The notes beneath the pieces were generated by a model that worked only from the letters and a program-made list of their open reading frames with translations, ran no database searches and had not been told where the DNA came from. A stretch of DNA of 64,000 bases from positions 62,001 through 126,000 of the forward strand of contig NZ_OAOQ01000006.1 in the NCBI RefSeq assembly GCF_900207575.1, in the 5' to 3' direction. The number at the start of each line of letters is the position of its first letter. The stretch's first letter is position 1. The position numbers and the translations under genes are program-made. The DNA is from Cereibacter ovatus (GTDB taxonomy: Bacteria; Pseudomonadota; Alphaproteobacteria; Rhodobacterales; Rhodobacteraceae). Of this stretch, positions 8,007 through 15,594 are shown one piece after another.

Positions 8007-8933
8007 ATGCCCCGCACCCTGCCTGCCTTTACCGCTCCTGGCCGCTTCTGGCGCGGCAACCTGCACACCCATTCCAATCGATCGGACGGGGCACTTGATC
8101 CGGCCGAGGTCTGCCGGCGCTATGCCGACGAGGGCTATGACTTCCTGTCGCTGACCGATCATTTCATCGGCCGTTACGGCTTTCCCATCGTCGATACCCG
8201 GCCGTTTCGCTCTGCCCGTTTCACCACCCTTCCGGGGGCCGAGCTGCATTCCGGCGCGATGGCCAATGGCGAGCTTTGGCATATCCTTGCCGTCGGCCTG
8301 CCTGATGATTTCGTTCCGCCCGCCGTGGCCGATTTTCGTGCCGATCCCGCGCAGGAAAGCGGGCCGGATCTTGCGGCCCGCGCGGTGGCAGCCGGGGCCT
8401 TTGTCGCGATTGCGCATCCGCAATGGTCGGGGCTGACGCTGGCCGATGCCCGCGCGCTTTCGGCCGCCCATGCGGTCGAGATCTACAACCACGGTTGTGC
8501 CATGGGCTGCGAGCGGCCCGATGGCGCGGCTCTTGCCGATCTTCTGCTGACCGAGGGGCGGCGCCCGACGCTGATCGCCACCGATGACGCCCATTTCACC
8601 GAACCCGACCATTTCGGGGGCTGGGTGATGGTGAAGGCCGAGGAAAACGACCCCGAGGCCCTGCTTGCTGCGCTGAAATGCGGCGCGTTCTATTCCAGTC
8701 AGGGGCCAGAGCTGCGTCAGGTCGCCATCGACGGCGACATGATCGAGATCGAGTGTTCCGCGGTCACGGCCATCACCCTGCAAGGTGCGGGCACCGCGGC
8801 CACGGCGGTGCACGGGCTGTCGATGACCCGGGCGCGGATGCCCTTGGCCCGGTTCCGCGCCAGCCCCTTCGTCCGTGTCACCATCCGCGATGCGGGCGGG
8901 CGGCGGGCGTGGTCGAACCCGATCTTCCTGTGA
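8007..8933 (+). CDS. PHP-domain metal-dependent phosphoesterase
   Basis: The 308-residue protein has a PHP fold of the YciV/RnaseAM-like or CehA/McbA kind. Metal-binding motifs are NLHTHSNRSDG at 18-28, LTDH at 49-52, and a late ATDDAHF with a further Asp/His pair. Such enzymes hydrolyse phosphoester or nucleotide substrates; which one is unknown here. There is no signal peptide. It diverges from the DUF1045 gene across 122 nt, and its stop lies 4 nt from the convergent dsbB stop. Confidence 0.75.
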   Translation: MPRTLPAFTAPGRFWRGNLHTHSNRSDGALDPAEVCRRYADEGYDFLSLTDHFIGRYGFPIVDTRPFRSARFTTLPGAELHSGAMANGELWHILAVGLPDDFVPPAVADFRADPAQESGPDLAARAVAAGAFVAIAHPQWSGLTLADARALSAAHAVEIYNHGCAMGCERPDGAALADLLLTEGRRPTLIATDDAHFTEPDHFGGWVMVKAEENDPEALLAALKCGAFYSSQGPELRQVAIDGDMIEIECSAVTAITLQGAGTAATAVHGLSMTRARMPLARFRASPFVRVTIRDAGGRRAWSNPIFL

Positions 8934-8937
8934 TCGA

Positions 8938-9402
8938 TCAGGCGCGCCGGAAGGCGGCGAAAAGCCAGATCGCCACCAGCGCCGCCGAAATGATCGCGTT
9001 CCAGCCCGCCATCGAGATGCCGGCCATTTGCCAGGCGATCTCGTCGCAGCGCACGACGCGGCCCACATCGACCGCCGGGTTCAGTAGATCCGAAGACGAT
9101 ATTCCCTCGATCGATCCGGTCGAGCAGAAGGCGAAGCCTTCCCACCATTTCTGCTCGACGCCAGCGTGAAACACCGCGATGGCGGCCGACCCGGCCGCGC
9201 CAAGCGCCCCCGCAAGAGCCACGCCCCGCACCGGCCAGACCAGCGCCACCGCCCCGGCCAGCACCGCCAGAAGATGCGGCCAGCGTTGCCAGATGCAAAG
9301 CGGGCAGGGTGGCAGGCTGACCAGATACTGAAACCCCAGCGCCCCGATCAGCAATCCGGCCGAGCCCGCCGCCGCCACAAGCATCGCAAACCTGCGCGTC
9401 AT
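8938..9402 (-). CDS. dsbB: Disulfide bond formation protein DsbB
   Basis: DsbB is an inner-membrane quinone reductase that reoxidises the periplasmic thiol oxidase DsbA. The 154-residue protein has four predicted membrane helices. The first redox pair is PPCPLC (Cys33/Cys36) after helix 1. The second pair is Cys93 and Cys119 in the second periplasmic loop. The motif PLCIWQRWPH is typical of the family. dsbA is not nearby. The gene converges with the PHP gene with a 4-nt gap and no visible terminator. Confidence 0.92.
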   Translation of the reverse strand: MTRRFAMLVAAAGSAGLLIGALGFQYLVSLPPCPLCIWQRWPHLLAVLAGAVALVWPVRGVALAGALGAAGSAAIAVFHAGVEQKWWEGFAFCSTGSIEGISSSDLLNPAVDVGRVVRCDEIAWQMAGISMAGWNAIISAALVAIWLFAAFRRA

Positions 9403-9602
9403 TCCCGCCTCCGCCTTCCTGTGCCGGTGCGCGTTGCATCACGCGCCCGGCCTGCGGTCAAGCCTCGACCGTGCCCGGCGGTGCCCGTGTCGCCCCGGAT
9501 GGGTCCGGGGCCTGTGGCGGCGCGCCCGCATCGATCCCGGCCCCCGTGACCGCGTGTCGTCAGATTTCGGCCGTTTCCGCTCCGACAGGCGTCAGCGGCC
9601 GA

Positions 9603-9631
9603 TTGACGGGCCGCGGGCTGCGGGATAAACG
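9603..9631 (+). promoter_or_regulatory. Probable promoter of tRNA-Leu
   Basis: TTGACG at 9603-9608 is followed after 17 nt by TAAACG at 9626-9631 (GATAAA at 15-nt spacing is the alternative). The tRNA begins 12 nt downstream, a normal distance for a sigma-70 start. Assigned by pattern only. Confidence 0.45.
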
Positions 9632-9642
9632 GTTCCTCGCTT

Positions 9643-9726
9643 GCGGGTGTGGCGGAATGGTAGACGCAGAGGTCTCAAACACCTCCTCCTCACGGAATGT
9701 CGGTTCGAGTCCGACCACCCGCACCA
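9643..9726 (+). tRNA. tRNA-Leu (anticodon CAA)
   Basis: An 84-nt class II tRNA with an acceptor stem GCGGGTG pairing with CACCCGC, discriminator A and a genomically encoded CCA. The anticodon stem GAGGT/ACCTC closes the loop CTCAAAC with anticodon CAA, reading UUG codons. A long variable arm follows, as expected for leucine tRNA. The T-arm loop contains GGTTCGAGTCC. Confidence 0.95.
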
Positions 9727-10106
9727 GAAATCCCGGCTTCAAAGACAGGCGATTCGTTGCGGATGCGGCGTTTGGCGGGCTTTCAGGCGGCAAAAACGCC
9801 TTTGCAGAGCGGTCGTCCCGCCGCTGGGCGAGGGGTGTAAGATAATTCAGCGCAAAGTTGTGAATTGTGCGCAGGCCGTGCCCGGAGAGTATCTTTGGTA
9901 TGGTGCTGTGATGCATAAGTATCTGCCCTGTGGCTGATCTCACGTTTCGGGCGGCGCGGCGCAGCTTTGGGTTGTTGAGAGGCTTTTCGCCACTTGGTTG
10001 TCAAATGCAGCGCAGACGGCGTGGATTCGGGCCCGATCGACACAGCGATACGGCAATTTCGCTTCCGCCAACATCGCGTCAAAGCTAAACTTTTTCTTAT
10101 CCCGCC
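9727..10106 (+). other. 380-nt non-coding stretch after tRNA-Leu
   Basis: No convincing gene is visible. The first 100 nt are GC-rich. The middle part (about 9840-9940) is clearly more AT-rich than the surroundings, with TTGTGAATTGTG and TATCTTTGGTATGG, and could hold a promoter for the Hint-domain gene. No strong hairpin with a U-tract follows the tRNA. Confidence 0.4.
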
Positions 10107-10919
10107 ATGGTGGGCACGCTCTTTCGGTTGCCGTTCGGGGCCATGCGAAGGGGCGGGTATTTTGACGAAGTGCAGGCTTTGGCCGAAGATGAATTGTGCA
10201 TCATGCGTTTGACATCCTGTGATTGGTCCGGTTGCCGGTCCGCCGCCGCGGGCCGGCAATCCGGCGTGCCGGGCAAGGCGCCGGCGCTTGGCTCCGCCGC
10301 CGGGCCGGGCGGGCTGGCTGGATCGCCGGTGGTGGCCTGCTTCACTCCCGGCACGCTGATCGCAACTCCGAAAGGCGAAGTGCCGGTCGAAGATCTGCGC
10401 GTGGGCGACCGGGTCATCACCCGTGACGACGGGTTGCAGGAACTGCGCTGGACAGCCTCGCGCCGGATTGACCCTGCGCTGCTGACTGCCCATCCGCATC
10501 TGAAGCCGATCGCGATCCGGCAGGGCAGTCTTGGTCGCGGCCTGCCCGAGCGGGACATGATGGTCAGCCCCAACCACCGGATGCTGGTGGCGCGCAACCT
10601 GTCGCGCCTGCATGTGCAGACACCCGAGGCGCTGGTGGCGGCCAAGCATCTGGTCGGTGGCCGCGGCATCCATCAGGTGGACTGCGCCGGCATCACCTAT
10701 CTGCATGTCATGTTCGACCGCCATCAGGTGGTGCTGGCCAATGGCTGCTGGACCGAAAGCTACCGGCCCACGGCGCAGCTTCTGGACGCGATGGGCAATG
10801 CCCAGCGGCAGGAACTGTTCGATCTGTTCCCCGATCTGCGCAGCCCCGAGGGGCTGGCCGCCTATGGCGCCGCGCGTCCCGCGCCGGTGCCCGAGGAGTT
10901 GCAGGCGCTTTTGCGATAG
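10107..10919 (+). CDS. Hint-domain (Hint_2) protein
   Basis: The 270-residue product carries a Hedgehog/intein (Hint_2) domain from about residue 78. It starts CFTPGTLIATPKGEVPVEDL, with the potential self-splicing Cys at the start of the block, and continues VGDRVITRDDGLQELRW and PERDMMVSPNHRML. The family is abundant in Rhodobacterales, often at the end of large secreted or RTX-type proteins, with autoproteolysis proposed. This copy is almost bare, with only about 77 residues before the Hint block. The start is uncertain: the ATG at 10107 lacks a clear ribosome-binding site, and ATGs at 10143 and 10203 are alternatives. No secretion genes are adjacent. Confidence 0.8.
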   Translation: MVGTLFRLPFGAMRRGGYFDEVQALAEDELCIMRLTSCDWSGCRSAAAGRQSGVPGKAPALGSAAGPGGLAGSPVVACFTPGTLIATPKGEVPVEDLRVGDRVITRDDGLQELRWTASRRIDPALLTAHPHLKPIAIRQGSLGRGLPERDMMVSPNHRMLVARNLSRLHVQTPEALVAAKHLVGGRGIHQVDCAGITYLHVMFDRHQVVLANGCWTESYRPTAQLLDAMGNAQRQELFDLFPDLRSPEGLAAYGAARPAPVPEELQALLR

Positions 10920-10966
10920 ACGCCTTTTCATCGGTGCAAGTTCCCCCAAGGAGAAAACCGATGGGG

Positions 10967-10990
10967 AAAGGGGCCTCTAGCGGCCCCTTT
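10967..10990. terminator. Bidirectional terminator between Hint gene and MobA-like gene
   Basis: A perfect 9-bp stem AAAGGGGCC/GGCCCCTTT with a 6-nt loop is followed on the + strand by CCTTTT. It stands 47 nt after the Hint stop. It also covers the stop codon of the convergent nucleotidyltransferase gene, so the last codons of that gene form part of the stem. Confidence 0.75.
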
Positions 10991-11588
10991 CCTTTTGCTG
11001 GCCGGCGCGCCATGCCGCCCAGTCCTCTGGCGTGTCAAGGTCGGTCACCGCATGGCGGCCCGGCAGCGCCACCGGCCGCACCCGCGCCGCGTGACGGCGC
11101 AGGATGTCGCGCCCGCCGTTGTCGCCCTGAAGGCTGACGAGTTCCGGCCGCGCCCAGACCGGAAACACGATGGGATGGCCAGGGCGCCCGTCCTCGGCGG
11201 TGGCCCGCAGGATGGACTTTGGGTCGGCACGATGGGCCTTCACCATGCGGACCAGATCGTTGGCGGTGATCTCTGGCAGGTCGGCCAGCAGGATCATCAC
11301 CGCAGCGCCTTCGGGTGCGGCCGCCACCCCGGCGCGGATCGAGGCGCCAAGCCCCTCGGCGACCTCGGCCACGATCAGGCGCTGCACCGCCACCCCGTCC
11401 AGCGCGGTGCCGCGCTGTGGCCGGTCAGGAGGCAGCGTGACAATGACCGGCAAGCCCGACGCCAGCCCCTTGGCAACCTGCGCCGCAATCAGCGGGGCGC
11501 CGCCGACCTGCCCCAGCAGCTTGTCGGCGCCCCGCATCCGCGACGAGGCGCCGGCCGCCAGCACCAGCAGGACCAGCGGCGCCGCCAT
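10977..11588 (-). CDS. MobA/MocA-like NTP transferase
   Basis: The 203-residue protein has the N-terminal nucleotide-binding loop LAAGASSRMRGADKLL and a metal-binding LLADLPEI. It ends with a conserved PGHPIVFP...GDNGGRDIL block. This is the pattern of the CTP:molybdopterin cytidylyltransferase (MocA) family, which adds CMP to molybdenum cofactor for xanthine-dehydrogenase-type enzymes; other members act on nicotine-blue or sugar substrates. It begins 1 nt after the livM stop, so it is very likely transcribed and translated with the liv genes. No molybdoenzyme gene is nearby, so the substrate stays open. Confidence 0.8.
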   Translation of the reverse strand: MAAPLVLLVLAAGASSRMRGADKLLGQVGGAPLIAAQVAKGLASGLPVIVTLPPDRPQRGTALDGVAVQRLIVAEVAEGLGASIRAGVAAAPEGAAVMILLADLPEITANDLVRMVKAHRADPKSILRATAEDGRPGHPIVFPVWARPELVSLQGDNGGRDILRRHAARVRPVALPGRHAVTDLDTPEDWAAWRAGQQKERGR

Positions 11589-11589
11589 G

Positions 11590-12885
11590 TCAGCGCCCAG
11601 GGATCAGGCCCCGCGGCGAGAAGCGCAGCACCAGAAGCAGGATCAGCCCCATGGTCAAAAGCCGCATATGCGCCGCCGAATCCTGCAAATGCGTCTTCAG
11701 CCAGGATCCGTCCGCCATGCCGGCCGTAACCGTCCCGATCAGCGTCAGCCCGATCGGCTCGACCATGACCCACAGCCACCAGATCAGGAAGCCGCCCAGC
11801 ACCGCGCCCCAGTTGCTGCCCGACCCGCCGACGATCACCATCACCCAGATCAGGAAGGTGAACCGCAGGGGTTGATAGGTGCCCGGCGTCAACTGGCTGT
11901 CCAGCGTGGTCATCATCGCCCCGGCGATGCCGATCACCGCAGCCCCCAGAACGAAGATCTGCAAATGCCGGCGGGTGACGTTCTTGCCCATCGCCTCGGC
12001 GGCCACCTCGTTGTCGCGGATCGCGCGCATCATCCGGCCCCAGGGCGAATTCAGCGCCAGCTCGGTCAGCGCGACGATGGCAACCAGCACCAGCCCGAAC
12101 AACCCGGCATAACACAGCTTTACCACGATGGCCGAGGCCGTCATCGGATCGAAGCCCCAGGTCTGCGCCCAGTCCACGAAGGCGGCGCTGCGCTGAAGGT
12201 CGACCTCATAGGGCACCGGACGCGGCAGCGAGATCATGTTCTTCACCCCGCGCGCCAGCCAATCTTCGTTCTTCATCACGGCGATGATGATTTCGGCAAT
12301 GCCCAGCGTCGCAATGGCCAGATAGTCCGACCGCAGCCCCAGTGCGGTCTTGCCGATGGCCCAGGCCGCGGCCGCAGCCAGAAGCCCGCCCGCGGGCCAG
12401 GCCAGAAGAACCGGCAGGCCCAGCCCGCCGATATTGCCGAACAGGGCAGGGTTGATCGCCTCGATCGCGGCAACGGCCGGGTCGAAGACCGTACGGAATG
12501 CAAAGAAGCCGACCACCAGCACCGCCAGCAGCGCCAGCGTCCTGACCGCACCCTTCGGTAGCCGGCGCCAGACCTGGATGGCGGCGGCAATGGTCGCAGC
12601 CCCCAGCACCAGCGCGCCCAAAACCCCCCAGCCACCCGCGGCGAACGCACCCGGCACCGGCGGCGCAGAGGTCAGCACCACGGCCAGCCCCCCCAGCGCG
12701 ACAAAGCCCATGACGCCCACATTGAACAGGCCCGCATAGCCCCATTGCATGTTCACGCCCAAAGCCATGATCGCCGAGATCAGCGCCATGTTCAGGATGC
12801 CCAGCGCCGAGTTCCAGCTTTGCAGCATCCCCGTGCCCAGAAACAGCACCGCCACGAAGGCAAATAGCAGGAGCGTCCGGTTCAT
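11590..12885 (-). CDS. livM: Branched-chain amino acid ABC transporter permease LivM
   Basis: LivM is one of two inner-membrane permeases of a HAAT-family importer. The 431-residue protein is longer than many LivM homologues (about 300-360). The conserved start region (ISAIMALGVNMQWGYAGLFNVGVMGFVALGG) and the cytoplasmic loop SPWGRMMRAIRDNEVAAEAMGKN are intact. Additional hydrophobic segments lie between residues 80 and 180. The ATG overlaps the livH stop by 4 nt. Confidence 0.93.
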   Translation of the reverse strand: MNRTLLLFAFVAVLFLGTGMLQSWNSALGILNMALISAIMALGVNMQWGYAGLFNVGVMGFVALGGLAVVLTSAPPVPGAFAAGGWGVLGALVLGAATIAAAIQVWRRLPKGAVRTLALLAVLVVGFFAFRTVFDPAVAAIEAINPALFGNIGGLGLPVLLAWPAGGLLAAAAAWAIGKTALGLRSDYLAIATLGIAEIIIAVMKNEDWLARGVKNMISLPRPVPYEVDLQRSAAFVDWAQTWGFDPMTASAIVVKLCYAGLFGLVLVAIVALTELALNSPWGRMMRAIRDNEVAAEAMGKNVTRRHLQIFVLGAAVIGIAGAMMTTLDSQLTPGTYQPLRFTFLIWVMVIVGGSGSNWGAVLGGFLIWWLWVMVEPIGLTLIGTVTAGMADGSWLKTHLQDSAAHMRLLTMGLILLLVLRFSPRGLIPGR

Positions 12886-13892
12886 ACCGATTTCCCCTTG
12901 AAAAGCCCGGTGGGCATGAACAGCAACACAAGGATCAGGATCGCGAAGCTGACCGCGAACTTGTAGTCGGTCGACATCAACTGCACGAGTCCATCAGGCG
13001 CCCAGTCCGCCGGAACCAGATAGGTCAGCACCTTCTTCCAGGCATAGGTCACCGTGACCTCGGAAAAGGCGACGACAAATCCCCCCGCAATGGCGCCGAT
13101 CGGGCTGCCAAGCCCGCCAACGATGGCCGCGGCAAAGATCGGCAACAGAAGCTGGAAGAAGGTGAAGGCCTTGAAACTTTTGTCCAGGCCGTAAAGCACC
13201 CCCGCCGTGGTCGCCAGCGCCGCAGCCAGGATCCAGGTAACGGCCACCACCCGCTCGGGATTGATCCCCGACAGCAGTGCCAGATCCTCGTTGTCGGAAA
13301 AGGCCCTCATCGACTTGCCTGTGCGGGTGCGGTTCAGGAACCAGAACAACGCCACCATCACCACAATCGCCGTGACCACAGTGATTGCCTGCGTGGTGCG
13401 GATCGCCAGCCCCTCCTGCAGGCCGGTCATGGCGCGGAACTCGCCCGCCGTGACCAGAAACCGCTCGCCATCGGCAAAGCTGATCTCCTCGACGCCGATG
13501 ATGAAGCGCACGATGCCGTTCATCACGAACATCACCCCCAGCGAGACGATGACCAGAATGGTCGGCGCCGCCTTCTGCTTGCGGTAAAAGCGATAGACAG
13601 CCCGGTCGGTGCCCAGCACCAGCGCAGCCGTCGCCGCAATCCCGAAGGGCAGGGCGATCAGCGCCGTCGGCAACGGCCCCGCGCCGATTCCGGCCGATTG
13701 CAGCGCCCAGGTGACCAGAATGGTCACCATGGTCCCGAAGGCCATGGTATCGCCATGGGCAAAGTTGGAAAACCGCAGGATGCCATAGATCAGCGTGACA
13801 CCCAGCGCGCCCAGCGCCAGCTGCGCGCCATAGGCCAGCCCCGGCACGAAAACGAAATTAAGAAATGCCACAAGGGCGTTCAGGATATCCAT
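12882..13892 (-). CDS. livH: Branched-chain amino acid ABC transporter permease LivH
   Basis: The 336-residue inner-membrane permease has about eight hydrophobic segments. Typical LivH stretches are LGALGVTLIYGILRFSNFAHGD near the N-terminus, the coupling-helix region GKSMRAFSDNEDLALLSGINPERV, and AAAIVGGLGSPIGAIAGG. It forms the heterodimer with LivM. It starts 3 nt after the livF stop, so livF, livH and livM are tightly coupled. Confidence 0.94.
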   Translation of the reverse strand: MDILNALVAFLNFVFVPGLAYGAQLALGALGVTLIYGILRFSNFAHGDTMAFGTMVTILVTWALQSAGIGAGPLPTALIALPFGIAATAALVLGTDRAVYRFYRKQKAAPTILVIVSLGVMFVMNGIVRFIIGVEEISFADGERFLVTAGEFRAMTGLQEGLAIRTTQAITVVTAIVVMVALFWFLNRTRTGKSMRAFSDNEDLALLSGINPERVVAVTWILAAALATTAGVLYGLDKSFKAFTFFQLLLPIFAAAIVGGLGSPIGAIAGGFVVAFSEVTVTYAWKKVLTYLVPADWAPDGLVQLMSTDYKFAVSFAILILVLLFMPTGLFKGKSV

Positions 13893-13895
13893 CTT

Positions 13896-14606
13896 TCACC
13901 CCCCCAGGAACGAACGGCGCACCTCGGGATCGGCCATCAATGCCGCCCCCGTGTCGGTGAAGCGGTTGGCGCCCTGAACCAGAACATACCCCCGGTCGGC
14001 AATCATCAGCGCCTGCCGGGCATTCTGTTCGACCATCAGGATCGAGATCCCGGTCCGCGCCACCTCGATGATGCGATCGAACAATTCGTCCATCACAATG
14101 GGGCTGACACCCGCCGTCGGCTCATCCAGCATCAGAACCTTGGGCTGGGTCATCAGCGCGCGGCCCACGGCCACCTGCTGACGCTGCCCGCCCGACAACT
14201 CGCCCGCCGCCTGCCGCCGCTTGTCCTTCAGGATCGGGAACAACTCATAAACCTGCTCCATCGTGCCGCGGATGTCGTCGCGGCGCAGGAACGCCCCCAT
14301 CTCCAGGTTTTCCTCGACCGTCATCGAGGTAAAGATATTGTGGGTCTGCGGCACGAAGGCCATGCCCTTGGCAACGCGCGCCTGCGGCGAAAGCGCGGTG
14401 ATGTCCTCGCCCTCCAGCCGCACATGACCCGCCCGCAGCCGCAGCATCCCGAACACCGCCTTCATCGCGGTGGACTTGCCGGCGCCGTTCGGGCCCACGA
14501 TCACCGCGATCTGGCCCTTCTCCACCGCCAGCGTGCAGCCATGCAGGATGTCGGCCGCCCCATAGCCGCCGGTCATTCCCTCGCCGATCAGGAAAGGCTC
14601 AGCCAT
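13896..14606 (-). CDS. livF: Branched-chain amino acid ABC transporter ATPase LivF
   Basis: The 236-residue ATPase has Walker A GPNGAGKST, signature LSGGQRQQVAVGRAL and Walker B VLMLDEPTAG. It lacks the extra C-terminal part of LivG, which fits LivF. GGGAGGTG lies just before the ATG. The 83-nt gap to livG upstream holds one copy of the repeated GGATATTTG element. Confidence 0.95.
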   Translation of the reverse strand: MAEPFLIGEGMTGGYGAADILHGCTLAVEKGQIAVIVGPNGAGKSTAMKAVFGMLRLRAGHVRLEGEDITALSPQARVAKGMAFVPQTHNIFTSMTVEENLEMGAFLRRDDIRGTMEQVYELFPILKDKRRQAAGELSGGQRQQVAVGRALMTQPKVLMLDEPTAGVSPIVMDELFDRIIEVARTGISILMVEQNARQALMIADRGYVLVQGANRFTDTGAALMADPEVRRSFLGG

Positions 14607-14622
14607 GCCGCACCTCCCGCCC

Positions 14623-14651
14623 TTTCATTCTGGACCAAATATCCCCGCCGG
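14623..14651 (-). repeat. Intergenic GGATATTTG element, copy A (livG-livF)
   Basis: On the minus strand this reads GGCGGGGATATTTGG, then TCCAGAATGAAAG, the same core as five other copies in the window. The upstream hairpin is weaker here (CGGAG/CTCCG and GGAGG/CCTCC) than in other copies. It lies between livG stop and livF start in the direction of transcription, 17 nt before the livF start codon. Confidence 0.7.
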
Positions 14652-14689
14652 AGGCTCCGACCGATCCTCCATGCGTCACGGCCTCACAC

Positions 14690-15472
14690 TCACGCATGAC
14701 CGACCACCTTGTTCTTCAGCCCGGTGCCCAGATAGGCTTCGATCACCCGCTCGTCATTCTTCACGTCCTCGACCGTGCCTTCCGCCAGAACCTTGCCCTC
14801 GGCCATGCAGATCACCGGATTGCAAAGCCGGGCGATGAAATCCATGTCATGCTCGATCACGCAGAAGGTGTATCCGCGCTCCTGGTTCAGCCGCACGATG
14901 GCATCGCCGATGGTGTTCAGCAGCGTCCGGTTCACCCCGGCGCCCACCTCGTCCAGGAACACGATGCGCGCATCCACCATCATGGTCCGGCCCAGCTCCA
15001 GCAGCTTCTTCTGCCCGCCCGAGATGTTGGCCGCCTTCTCATCCGCCAGATGCGAGATCGTCAGGAATTCCAGCACCTCGTCGGCCTTGTCGCGCAGCCG
15101 CCGTTCCTCGGCCGCCACCGCCTTGCGGCGGAACCAGGCGTTCCACAGGGTTTCGCCCGACTGCCGCGCCGGAACCATCATGAGATTTTCCCGAACCGTC
15201 ATCGAGCCGAACTCATGCGCGATCTGGAATGTCCGCAGCAGCCCCTTGTGGAACAGCTCGTGCGGCGCAAGCCCGGTGATATCCTCGCCCGCCATCATGA
15301 CCCGCCCCGAAGTCGGCTTCAGCCGCCCGGCGATCACGTTGAAAAGCGTGGTCTTTCCCGCGCCATTCGGCCCGATCAGCCCGGTGATCGATCCGGTCGC
15401 GATCTTCAACGAGGCGCCATCGACGGCCCGGAAGCCGCCGAAATGCCGGTGCAGGTTTTCGACTGCAATCAT
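14690..15472 (-). CDS. livG: Branched-chain amino acid ABC transporter ATPase LivG
   Basis: The 260-residue ATPase has Walker A GPNGAGKTT, signature ISGGQKKLLELGRTM and Walker B ARIVFLDEVGAGVN. It shows the typical LivG central part with GLLRTFQIAHEF and VREN. In the Walker B region the usual DEP is replaced by DEV, as in a subset of LivG proteins. The start at MIAVENLHRHFGG follows GAAGGGGAAG; a longer frame upstream has no similarity to the family. Confidence 0.93.
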   Translation of the reverse strand: MIAVENLHRHFGGFRAVDGASLKIATGSITGLIGPNGAGKTTLFNVIAGRLKPTSGRVMMAGEDITGLAPHELFHKGLLRTFQIAHEFGSMTVRENLMMVPARQSGETLWNAWFRRKAVAAEERRLRDKADEVLEFLTISHLADEKAANISGGQKKLLELGRTMMVDARIVFLDEVGAGVNRTLLNTIGDAIVRLNQERGYTFCVIEHDMDFIARLCNPVICMAEGKVLAEGTVEDVKNDERVIEAYLGTGLKNKVVGHA

Positions 15473-15535
15473 GTCTTCCCCTTCGCCCGCCGCACCGCGA
15501 CCTCCCGCGCGCCGCCGGGTCTTTCTCAATAGGCA

Positions 15536-15568
15536 ACGGCCCAGGGCGCAGCTTTCGCCCCGGGCCGT
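15536..15568 (-). terminator. Intercistronic hairpin between livK and livG
   Basis: A 13-bp stem with one mismatch (ACGGCCCxGGGCG/CGCCCxGGGCCGT, 7-nt loop) lies 27 nt after the livK stop and 64 nt before the livG start. The following minus-strand sequence has no long U-tract. Such a stem after the binding-protein gene of an ABC operon usually protects the upstream message and partly terminates, keeping the binding protein in excess. That role is inferred from position. Confidence 0.65.
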
Positions 15569-15594
15569 GCCGGTCCCTTATACGCTCCTTGCCG

